Position numbers and translations under genes: made by a program. 7,969 nt of DNA from Chloroflexota bacterium (lineage in GTDB: Bacteria; Chloroflexota; Limnocylindria; Limnocylindrales; CSP1-4), in contig JACDBP010000252.1 in the NCBI GenBank assembly GCA_013694835.1, positions 1 through 7,969 of the forward strand, in the 5' to 3' direction. This document shows positions 1 to 4,266 of the stretch, one piece after another (position 1 is the first letter of the stretch; every line of letters begins with the position of its first letter). Under the pieces are notes generated by a model, which was not told where the DNA came from, ran no database searches, and worked only from the letters and a program-made list of their open reading frames with translations.

Positions 1-1
1 C

Positions 2-184
2 GCCAGACGCGTGGCGGATGTGGCGCTTTTCAACCGCACGGTGCAGACCCTGCGTTCCGCGCTCCGCCATGAGTTGGGGCCTGTGTTCGAGCTCGATACG
101 GGCCTTGGGCGAGGTGACTGGCGTGACGATCACGTGGTCGTGACCTTCCATCCGCCGCGGGGTCGTCCCAACCCGGAGCAGTGA
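2..184 (+). CDS. C-terminal end of an unrecognised protein (5' partial)
   Basis: An open frame enters from the left edge and runs about 60 codons to a TGA at 182-184. The visible tail contains VADVALFNRTVQTLRSAL, a likely amphipathic helix, then acidic and aromatic residues (VFELDTG, GDWRDDH), a hydrophobic strand-like VVVTF, and a Pro/Arg-rich end closing in NPEQ. The mix of Val, Leu, Phe and charged residues resembles a folded C-terminal domain, and codon third positions are GC-rich as in the other genes here. I do not recognise the family. A GTG at 11 is in frame, but the frame is open to the edge, so the true start is most likely outside the window. The next gene on this strand begins about 300 bases later, so the two are probably separate transcription units. 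Confidence 0.55.
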   Translation, partial: ARRVADVALFNRTVQTLRSALRHELGPVFELDTGLGRGDWRDDHVVVTFHPPRGRPNPEQ

Positions 185-492
185 TCCGGGGCATACTGGG
201 GGCTGGCGCGACGACCGTCGCGCACCTGTAACGGCAAGCGGCGACGATGTCACCGCTCTGCCACCCCATCGGCAGCGACGCTGCCGGTCCACATCATCCC
301 CGGACCTGGCACGCCGAGCGCGCCTGCCACCGTCCGCCCAGATGCTGTCCGCGGAGTCTCGCGTTCCCCATGCGCCAGCCAGTTGGCGTGGTCGACCGAT
401 CCCACGGTCGCCGAAAGTCGAGACCGCGATCTGCGACCGCCCCAGCGGTCCCCGGTCGACCGCGAGCACCATCGAACAGAAAGGGAAGGCTA
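185..492 (+). other. Non-coding leader/intergenic stretch with perfect hairpins
   Basis: About 300 bases lie between the partial gene and the SpoIID-like gene. One frame is open from an ATG at 247, but its codons include AGA, CGA, GGA and CTA, which the neighbouring genes avoid, and its peptide is an odd Cys/His/Arg/Pro mixture, so I treat it as untranslated. Three exact hairpins are visible: CGCCA/TGGCG at 373-388, CGACCG/CGGTCG at 393-410, and GACCGC/GCGGTC with a CCCA loop at 435-450. A -10-like CATACT lies at 192-197 without a recognisable -35. If transcription begins near there, the gene would have a leader of almost 290 nt. I could not match it to any known riboswitch class. Confidence 0.4.
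483..489 (+). promoter_or_regulatory. Ribosome binding site that sets the TTG start at 493
   Basis: The purine run GGGAAGG lies three bases before TTG 493 (six from its AAGGGA part). No comparable site precedes the in-frame ATG codons at 247 and 370. Starting at 493 also places a standard signal peptide at the N terminus. The in-frame GTG at 511 is the alternative, but is 21 bases from this site. Confidence 0.6.
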
Positions 493-1182
493 TTGCCTGA
501 GTTTCCGTCGGTGCGCCAGGCGCGCCGGTTCCATATCTCGCGGCGCCTTGCTGCGCTGCTCTTCTCCGTCACGATGCTCGGCGTGGGCACCGCCGCATCG
601 CCTGCGCCCGCGTCCGCGAGCGGGAGCTGCCAGGGCTACGCCAACTACGTGACGCCACCGAGCTACATCTACGTGCTTCGCCAGTCGGGGCCGAACAAGG
701 GCTACCGCGAAAAGGTCCCGATGCGCAAGTGGACCAAGCACGTGGTCGGGACGCAGATGCCCGGCTACTACCCGCGTGAGGCCCTTCGCGCCCAGGCGGT
801 CTTCGTGAAGCAGTACGGCTGGTACTACGCGATGAAGGGCCACTGGCGTGGTGGGCGTGACGCCGCCGGCATGTGCTACGACGTCAAGGACGCCGGAGAC
901 GGCTGGTACGTCCCCGAAAAGCGCGGCTACACCACCTCCCAGTCGCAGGCCGTCGACGCGACCTGGAACTGGTCGATCCGCAAGCTGCGCCAGGATCGCT
1001 GGAAGTTCATCCTGACAGGCTACCGCTCGGGCGCGTTCGTGCAGTGCGGGGTCGACTCGGATGGCTGGCACCTGATGCAGCACTCTGCCTACGACTGCGG
1101 CCGTGACGGCCTCAACTGGAAGCAGATCATCCTGCGCTACGTTTCCGAGGGCCGGATGGTCAACCGCCTGGAATTCGACTGA
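493..1182 (+). CDS. Secreted SpoIID/LytB-domain protein with Gln at the expected catalytic Glu position
   Basis: The product is 229 residues from TTG 493. The N terminus is a signal peptide: basic region RQARRFHISRR (8-18), hydrophobic core LAALLFSVTMLGVG (19-32), and an ASA cleavage motif near residue 43. The mature part is a single SpoIID/LytB domain, recognisable by YPREALRAQAVFVKQYGWYY (93-112), CYDVKD (128-133), the SQSQAVDATW segment (149-158), TGYRSG (175-180), CGVDSDGWHLMQ (185-196) and a closing WKQIILRYV. SpoIID proteins are peptidoglycan lytic transglycosylases that act on glycan strands lacking stem peptides; related domains occur in secreted wall proteins of non-sporulating bacteria. 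Where the family usually reads V-x-x-E-(M/W)-P, this protein reads VVGTQMP, with Gln88 in place of the presumed catalytic Glu. Four Cys in the mature part (46, 128, 185, 202) could form disulfides. The protein has no wall-binding repeats or membrane anchor. Family assignment is confident; enzymatic activity is doubtful. Confidence 0.85.
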   Translation: MPEFPSVRQARRFHISRRLAALLFSVTMLGVGTAASPAPASASGSCQGYANYVTPPSYIYVLRQSGPNKGYREKVPMRKWTKHVVGTQMPGYYPREALRAQAVFVKQYGWYYAMKGHWRGGRDAAGMCYDVKDAGDGWYVPEKRGYTTSQSQAVDATWNWSIRKLRQDRWKFILTGYRSGAFVQCGVDSDGWHLMQHSAYDCGRDGLNWKQIILRYVSEGRMVNRLEFD

Positions 1183-1194
1183 CGCTTTTCCCGC

Positions 1195-1210
1195 CCCGGA
1201 CGTGACCGGG
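1195..1210. other. Small hairpin after the SpoIID-like gene
   Basis: CCCGG (1195-1199) pairs with CCGGG (1206-1210) across the six-base loop ACGTGA, 13 bases after the stop codon. No T-run follows on either strand, so it is a weak terminator candidate. It may work together with the larger stem at 1231-1258. Confidence 0.3.
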
Positions 1211-1230
1211 ACGCAGCTACCGCTACCGAA

Positions 1231-1258
1231 CGCCGGCGATCATCGACGATCGCCGGCG
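1231..1258. terminator. Strong 11-bp hairpin between convergent genes, possible bidirectional terminator
   Basis: CGCCGGCGATC (1231-1241) and GATCGCCGGCG (1248-1258) are exact reverse complements separated by a six-base loop. The stem lies 48 bases after the plus-strand stop and includes the last codons and the stop (1240-1242) of the minus-strand HhH gene. Neither side has a real T-tract, so this would be a U-poor terminator or an mRNA 3'-end stabiliser. Its position at convergent ends supports a termination role; that role is inference. Confidence 0.6.
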
Positions 1259-1821
1259 CTCTCGCGCGCGGCCGCCTTCATCGCCCGCTTGCCCGCCTGA
1301 TAGCGCGTTAACGACTCGGCGGAATCGACGTCGCCGAGCGTGGGGTGCATCGGACGGACCTGGTCCAGCCCCGGCAGCTCCAGCCCGAGGCGCTGATCCA
1401 GGATGGCGATCACCCCGCTCACCTTCATCGGCCCGAAGCCCGGCAGCCCCCGCAGTCGCCGTTTCAGGTCGGCTCCGTCCTCCGCCTCACGCCAGATCCG
1501 CGCGGCATCGCCGTCGTACTCGCGCACGATCGCCGCCGCCAGGGCCTGGACCTTCTTCGCCATGGCGCTGGGAAAGCGATGCAGCGCGGGCCGCCGGCGG
1601 AACACCTCGTCGAGAGCGGCGGGGTCCGTGTCCGCGATGCGTCGAGCATCCAGCGAACCGAGCCTTCGTCGGAGCTCCAGTGGCCCGAAGAAGGCCTTCT
1701 GGACCGTCACCTGCTGGTCCAGCGCGAAGCCGATGAGGAGCGCCAGGGCATCGCTCGCCAGCAACCGATCCGCCTCATCGTCGCCGGTGAGATGGAGTCG
1801 GTCGGCCGCCGGGGTGCTCAT
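1240..1821 (-). CDS. HhH-GPD base-excision repair family protein (TIGR03252-like)
   Basis: The product is 193 residues, starting at the ATG complementary to 1819-1821. The start is fixed by the ATGA overlap with the upstream methyltransferase stop, which suggests translational coupling. The core is helical: an N-terminal segment DALALLIGFALDQQVTVQKA (24-43), a middle helical region containing MAKKVQALAAAIVREYDGD (87-104), and a helix-hairpin-helix LPGFGPMKVSG (126-136) followed by VIAIL. The tail YQAGKRAMKAAARES resembles the basic C terminus of the TIGR03252 family, which is related to DNA glycosylases of the endonuclease III/AlkA superfamily. These enzymes bind damaged DNA through the hairpin motif and flip out the base. 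I see no iron-sulfur Cys cluster and no clear V-D-T-H-type catalytic Asp; Asp153 is the nearest acidic residue at a roughly equivalent spacing. Glycosylase activity is therefore inferred only from the fold. Confidence 0.85.
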   Translation of the reverse strand: MSTPAADRLHLTGDDEADRLLASDALALLIGFALDQQVTVQKAFFGPLELRRRLGSLDARRIADTDPAALDEVFRRRPALHRFPSAMAKKVQALAAAIVREYDGDAARIWREAEDGADLKRRLRGLPGFGPMKVSGVIAILDQRLGLELPGLDQVRPMHPTLGDVDSAESLTRYQAGKRAMKAAARESAGDRR

Positions 1822-2483
1822 CGGGCCGAGCCCGACGCGGGGACCGCCCGCGAGATGAGCGTCAGGCCGTCGCGCACGGTCAGCATCACGCAATCGACCC
1901 GTGGATCGCGCAGCACCATCTCGTTGAACTCGATCAGGGCACGGGTCGACGCATCCCGGTCCGACGGGTCGAGCACGCGTCCGCTCCAGAGCACGTTGTC
2001 CACCGCGATGACCCCGTTCGGTGCGAGGAGCGGCAGGACGGCGTCGTAGTAGGCGGCGTAGCTCGGCTTGTCGGCGTCGATGAACACCAGATCGAAGCGG
2101 CCCGTCAGGCCCCCGATCGTGTCCAGCGCAGGACCGATCATGACCTCGATCCGGTCGCCGTAGCCCGACTGCTCGATGTGTCGTCGCGCCATCGCCGCAC
2201 GCTCCGGATCCAGCTCACAGGTGACGATGCGGCCACCGGACGGCAGTGCCTCCGCCATCGAGAGCGCCGAGTAGCCGGTGAAGGTGCCGATCTCCAGGAC
2301 ACGCTGTGCCCTGGTCAGGTGCACCAGCATTCGCAGCAACCGGCCCTCGAGCCGGCCGACCATCATGTTCGCCTGGTCCGAGGCGGCTCGCGTCGTTCGG
2401 GCGACCTCGGCAAGGTGGGCCGGCTCTTCGCTGGAGTGCTCGGCGGCGTACTGCTCGATGGCTGGATCGACGATGGCGTCCAC
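1818..2483 (-). CDS. SAM-dependent O-methyltransferase (family 3, CCoAOMT-like)
   Basis: The product is 221 residues from a GTG (complement of 2481-2483), the usual length for this family. The start is supported by AGGAGG six bases upstream. Motif I is VLEIGTFTGYSALSMAEALP (62-81), which binds S-adenosylmethionine, with acidic Glu90 (VTCELDPE) closing the ribose site. FDLVFIDADKPSYAAYYD (130-147) and VDNVLWSGRV (161-170) carry the Asp136/Asp138 and Asp162-Asn163 residues expected to bind the divalent cation that orients a catechol-like hydroxyl. Proteins of this family methylate small phenolic or quinone-like substrates in the cytosol; the substrate here cannot be told from sequence. It is the first gene of a two-gene minus-strand operon, overlapping the HhH protein by four bases. 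Family assignment is secure; specificity is open. Confidence 0.92.
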   Translation of the reverse strand: MDAIVDPAIEQYAAEHSSEEPAHLAEVARTTRAASDQANMMVGRLEGRLLRMLVHLTRAQRVLEIGTFTGYSALSMAEALPSGGRIVTCELDPERAAMARRHIEQSGYGDRIEVMIGPALDTIGGLTGRFDLVFIDADKPSYAAYYDAVLPLLAPNGVIAVDNVLWSGRVLDPSDRDASTRALIEFNEMVLRDPRVDCVMLTVRDGLTLISRAVPASGSAR

Positions 2484-2489
2484 GGGCTG

Positions 2490-2495
2490 CCTCCT
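2490..2495 (-). promoter_or_regulatory. Consensus ribosome binding site for the O-methyltransferase
   Basis: On the minus strand the sequence reads AGGAGG, six bases before the GTG at 2483. A longer in-frame reading exists from the complement of 2571-2573, but this near-perfect site decides for the shorter 221-residue product. Confidence 0.8.
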
Positions 2496-2546
2496 GTCCG
2501 AACCCACCTGTTCACTCCGTCCGCGGTCGCAGGACGCGGCCGGCTG

Positions 2547-2552
2547 AGGGTA
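2547..2552 (-). promoter_or_regulatory. Possible -10 element for the methyltransferase/HhH operon
   Basis: On the minus strand TACCCT (TAnnnT pattern) lies 63 bases before the methyltransferase start, in the only gap where its promoter could be. No TTGACA-like -35 is visible at the usual spacing. Weak, position-based call. Confidence 0.2.
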
Positions 2553-2596
2553 CTCGCCCGGCGCTCGAGGCATCCGCCGCGTCCGCGAACCGAACG

Positions 2597-2605
2597 TGCT
2601 ACGAT
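2597..2605 (+). promoter_or_regulatory. Possible extended -10 promoter (TGCTACGAT)
   Basis: TGC followed by TACGAT at 2600-2605 fits an extended -10 (TGnTAnnaT). No clear -35 is seen, which extended -10 promoters can tolerate. The predicted start point near 2611-2613 coincides with the first base pairs of the stem set described at 2612-2749, so a transcript would begin directly with that structure. Confidence 0.35.
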
Positions 2606-2611
2606 GTCGTC

Positions 2612-2749
2612 CGACCCCGGTGGGCAGCAGGTCAGAGCATCAGACCCTCGCTCCCGCACCCACCATCCGGTCGACGAACCAGAGCCTCCGGCCGTTGCAG
2701 GCCGTGGAGCCATCCCCAGTCGCCCGCCGTGGCGCGTCGATTTCGACGC
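2612..2749 (+). ncRNA. Candidate structured leader RNA ahead of the zinc-ribbon gene
   Basis: Nested complementary arms are visible. CGACC (2612-2616) pairs with GGTCG (2669-2673). Just inside, GGTGGG (2619-2624) pairs with CCCACC (2659-2664). Within that, GGTC (2630-2633) pairs with GACC (2643-2646). Two further hairpins follow: CTCCGGCC (2686-2693) with GGCC-gt-GGAG (2700-2709), and GCGTCG-ATTT-CGACGC (2734-2749), which ends 27 bases before the zinc-ribbon start. No known riboswitch signature was recognised. Chance stems are common in GC-rich DNA, so this is a candidate only; the outer two helices stacked around an internal loop are the best part. It could act in cis on the downstream gene or be nothing more than leader sequence. 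Confidence 0.3.
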
Positions 2750-2776
2750 CCCCGGGCCATCGAAGAAAGAAGATCG

Positions 2777-2974
2777 ATGCTATCCCGTGCACCCAACTCC
2801 CCCACCCTGCTGAGCGAACGCGCAGCGGGCATGCGCCGGCTCCGCCGTCGCGCAAACACGACACCCGGTCCGTTCTGCCGCACGAACGGCTGTGCCACCT
2901 TCATGACCCTTGACAGCTCGAGCGGGCTCTATCGCTGCCCGATCTGCGGCAGCAGGCGCCTGCTGAGCGCCTGA
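2777..2974 (+). CDS. Small zinc-ribbon protein, 65 residues
   Basis: The product starts at ATG 2777, preceded by a weak purine-rich stretch (AAGAAAGAAG, 2763-2772). The N-terminal half is basic, with an Arg-rich run MRRLRRRAN (19-27). The C-terminal half carries FCRTNGC (33-39) and YRCPICGSRR (52-61). This is a C-x4-C-x14-C-x2-C arrangement (Cys34, 39, 54, 57) typical of a zinc ribbon, with CPICG as the second knuckle. A metal-binding, nucleic-acid or ribosome-associated role would fit, but no specific family is recognised. A second ATG at 2831 (Met19) would leave the zinc ribbon intact and is the alternative start. The gene stands alone, with a long leader before it and a stem after it, and is unrelated in frame to its neighbours. 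Confidence 0.6.
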   Translation: MLSRAPNSPTLLSERAAGMRRLRRRANTTPGPFCRTNGCATFMTLDSSSGLYRCPICGSRRLLSA

Positions 2975-2990
2975 CGGCCCAGGGTCGAGC

Positions 2991-3015
2991 GCCGGTCCGG
3001 GCCCGTTGGACCGGC
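2991..3015 (+). terminator. 8-bp hairpin after the zinc-ribbon gene
   Basis: GCCGGTCC (2991-2998) and GGACCGGC (3008-3015) pair exactly around a nine-base loop, 17 bases after the stop codon. Only a short TTCT follows, so it is an imperfect intrinsic terminator. Its position between the zinc-ribbon gene and the next ribosome binding site supports the call. Confidence 0.45.
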
Positions 3016-3067
3016 TTCTGGCACGCTTGTCAGGGGCTGCGACCGATAGCCCGCCCGGACACCGCGC

Positions 3068-3072
3068 GGAGG
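3068..3072 (+). promoter_or_regulatory. Ribosome binding site (GGAGG) for the small acidic protein
   Basis: GGAGG lies five bases before ATG 3078. It supports translation of a short, low-complexity frame that would otherwise be doubtful, and argues against an earlier in-frame ATG at 3006. Confidence 0.65.
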
Positions 3073-3077
3073 ATACG

Positions 3078-3260
3078 ATGGACGATCGACGAGACGAACC
3101 GACGGGGGACGAGGGCGCCCTCGATCCCGATGCCCGATTCGGCCAGGGCACGGACGCGAGTCACCCCGACAGCGCCACAGGCCAACCGATCGAGCGGACG
3201 GAGATCGATCCCGACACCCGTCAGCCCGAAGGTCGGACGGACGACATCGGCGACGCCTGA
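3078..3260 (+). CDS. Small acidic, probably disordered protein, 60 residues
   Basis: The product begins MDDRRDEPTGDEGALDPDAR and ends GRTDDIGDA. It is rich in Asp, Glu, Gly, Pro, Thr and Gln and nearly free of large hydrophobic residues. It has no Cys or Trp and no membrane segment, so it is expected to be acidic and unfolded on its own. No family is recognised. The strong ribosome binding site and tight spacing (11 bases to the next start) suggest it is translated and heads the three-gene cluster running to 4125. Function unknown; a binding partner or stress-type hydrophilic protein are guesses. Confidence 0.55.
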   Translation: MDDRRDEPTGDEGALDPDARFGQGTDASHPDSATGQPIERTEIDPDTRQPEGRTDDIGDA

Positions 3261-3271
3261 CGGCTCTGGAC

Positions 3272-3637
3272 ATGCCCATCGATGAGATCGGTGAGGAGCT
3301 CGCGGTTTGGGGCAAGGTCGTGCGCCTCGGCACGCGTGGCCGAATGAGCGGTGAGCGTGTCTGGACCGCGATCGGGTTCGTGGAACGCTCCGACGGGACG
3401 GTCGCCGTGGCAGCCGGCGCGCCGTCGAGTGACTGGGCGCTGAACCTGCGCGCCGATGCCCGGTGTGAGCTCGAGCTCGAAGGCCGCTCAAGCCCCTGCC
3501 ATGCGCAAGAGCTCGATGAAGCGGACCGAAACGAGGCGATCGTGGCGCTGATCCTGAAGTACGGCACGCCCGCCGAACGTCTCGGACGAGGACCCGCCTT
3601 CCGGCTCATCCGGGACAGCCAGATGTCGGTCGCGTGA
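3272..3637 (+). CDS. Deazaflavin (F420)-dependent nitroreductase-family protein (DUF385/Ddn-like)
   Basis: The product is 121 residues from ATG 3272. Family hallmarks are visible in order: VVRLGTRGRMSGERVWTAIGF (16-36), matching the R-L-x-T-x-G-R-x-S-G opening strand of the split beta-barrel; VAVAAGAPSSDWALNLRADA (44-63), matching the usual hydrophobic strand followed by W-x-x-N-L-R-A; and CELELEG (65-71). The C-terminal helix region (AIVALILKYG) is short. Members of the family bind F420 or related flavins and reduce nitro compounds, quinones or other electrophiles; some only sequester F420 or fatty acids. The protein is shorter than characterised Ddn (about 150 residues), mainly at the N terminus. 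It sits 11 bases after the acidic protein and shares a GTGA overlap with the DUF1992 gene, so all three are likely co-translated. F420 dependence is inferred from the family, not shown. Confidence 0.8.
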   Translation: MPIDEIGEELAVWGKVVRLGTRGRMSGERVWTAIGFVERSDGTVAVAAGAPSSDWALNLRADARCELELEGRSSPCHAQELDEADRNEAIVALILKYGTPAERLGRGPAFRLIRDSQMSVA

Positions 3638-4125
3638 GCCCCATCCGCCGCGACGCCGAGGGGAACCTGCAGGCGGGACGCGGCTGGGAGAGCCTGGCCG
3701 ATCGGCAGATCCGCGAGGCCCAGCAACGCGGCGCGTTCGAGGGCCTGCCGTACCACGGCAAGCCGCTCCCCCCGTCGGATGACCGCTCCGCGGGCGAGTT
3801 GGCGATGGCCCACAGCATCCTTCGCAATCATGGCGTCGCGCCACCCTGGATCGAGGCCGACAAGGAGGCGAGACGACTGCTCCAGGAGCGGCAGCTCATC
3901 CTGCGGCGGGCCAGCGTCGCCTCGCCACTGCTGCACCGCCGGTATCGCGAGGAGCTGACGCGGGTCATCCGCGCCTACGACCGGGCCGTGGCCGCGCTCA
4001 ACGCGGAAGCACCGACGGACCGCCAGCACCGGCCTCGCCTCGACGAGGCGAACGAGCTCGAGGCACTCGAACTGATCCTGACCGGCCCAGCCCCGCTGAG
4101 CGACTCCGGGGACGCTGCCTCGTAG
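3634..4125 (+). CDS. DUF1992 (DnaJC28-type) protein
   Basis: The product is 163 residues from GTG 3634, whose last bases overlap the stop of the preceding gene (GTGA), so translation is probably coupled. The N-terminal half is the DUF1992 domain: GWESLADRQIREAQQRGAFEG (17-37), LPYHGKPLPPSDD (38-50), and ELAMAHSILRNHGVAPPWIE (55-74), matching the family pattern W-E-x-L-x-x-x-x-I-x-E-A-x-x-x-G-x-F followed by G-K-P-L and a P-P-W-I/L-E motif. The C-terminal half (75-150) is a long charged helical region, probably a coiled coil (RLLQERQLILRRAS, YREELTRVIRAYDRAVAAL). In animals the domain occurs in DNAJC28; the bacterial proteins are mostly uncharacterised and carry no J-domain, as here. No catalytic motif is apparent. 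Confidence 0.88.
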   Translation: MSPIRRDAEGNLQAGRGWESLADRQIREAQQRGAFEGLPYHGKPLPPSDDRSAGELAMAHSILRNHGVAPPWIEADKEARRLLQERQLILRRASVASPLLHRRYREELTRVIRAYDRAVAALNAEAPTDRQHRPRLDEANELEALELILTGPAPLSDSGDAAS

Positions 4126-4170
4126 CCATCGCCGATCACGCGCGGCGGATGCCCCGGAAGGCGATTCCGG

Positions 4171-4176
4171 TATGCT
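4171..4176 (+). promoter_or_regulatory. Possible -10 element (TATGCT) for the helicase gene
   Basis: TATGCT lies 95 bases before the TTG start in the 141-base gap after the DUF1992 gene. It matches the -10 consensus in its TAnnnT positions, but no -35 is evident at 17 bases upstream. A leader of about 85 nt would result. Confidence 0.3.
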
Positions 4177-4186
4177 CGCGGGGTCT

Positions 4187-4215
4187 GTGGACCGTCCACC
4201 GGGCCGAGAGCCCGG
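4187..4215 (+). other. Two adjacent hairpins in the helicase leader
   Basis: GTGGA (4187-4191) pairs with TCCAC (4195-4199), and CCGGGC (4199-4204) pairs with GCCCGG (4210-4215) around CGAGA; the two share base 4199, so only one can form fully at a time. They fall inside the predicted leader. Helicase mRNAs can be controlled through 5' leader structure, but no specific mechanism is shown here. Confidence 0.3.
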
Positions 4216-4255
4216 TCGCCACCGCCCTGCCCAGCCGGGTGAGGCCCGCCCCTCC

Positions 4256-4260
4256 AGGAG
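4256..4260 (+). promoter_or_regulatory. Ribosome binding site (AGGAG) that sets the helicase TTG start
   Basis: AGGAG lies six bases before TTG 4267. No ATG or GTG near this site opens the frame, and the protein read from this TTG begins directly with the conserved helicase Q-motif region (SFEPLGL), so the rare start is well supported. Confidence 0.75.
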
Positions 4261-4266
4261 TCCTGC

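Noticed and set aside
185..492. Possible c-di-AMP (ydaO-type) riboswitch before a secreted cell-wall-related gene
   Set aside because: The context would fit, but the conserved G-rich and GGTGAA-type segments of that class are not present.
490..1083. Minus-strand open frame opposite the SpoIID-like gene
   Set aside because: The plus strand has a signal peptide and clear family motifs; the antisense product is Ala/Arg/Val/His-rich with no known domain.
2951..2964. Perfect 14-base palindrome AGCAGGCGCCTGCT
   Set aside because: It lies inside the zinc-ribbon codons for its C-terminal end, has no loop for an RNA hairpin, and short GC palindromes are frequent at this composition; no evidence of a regulator site.
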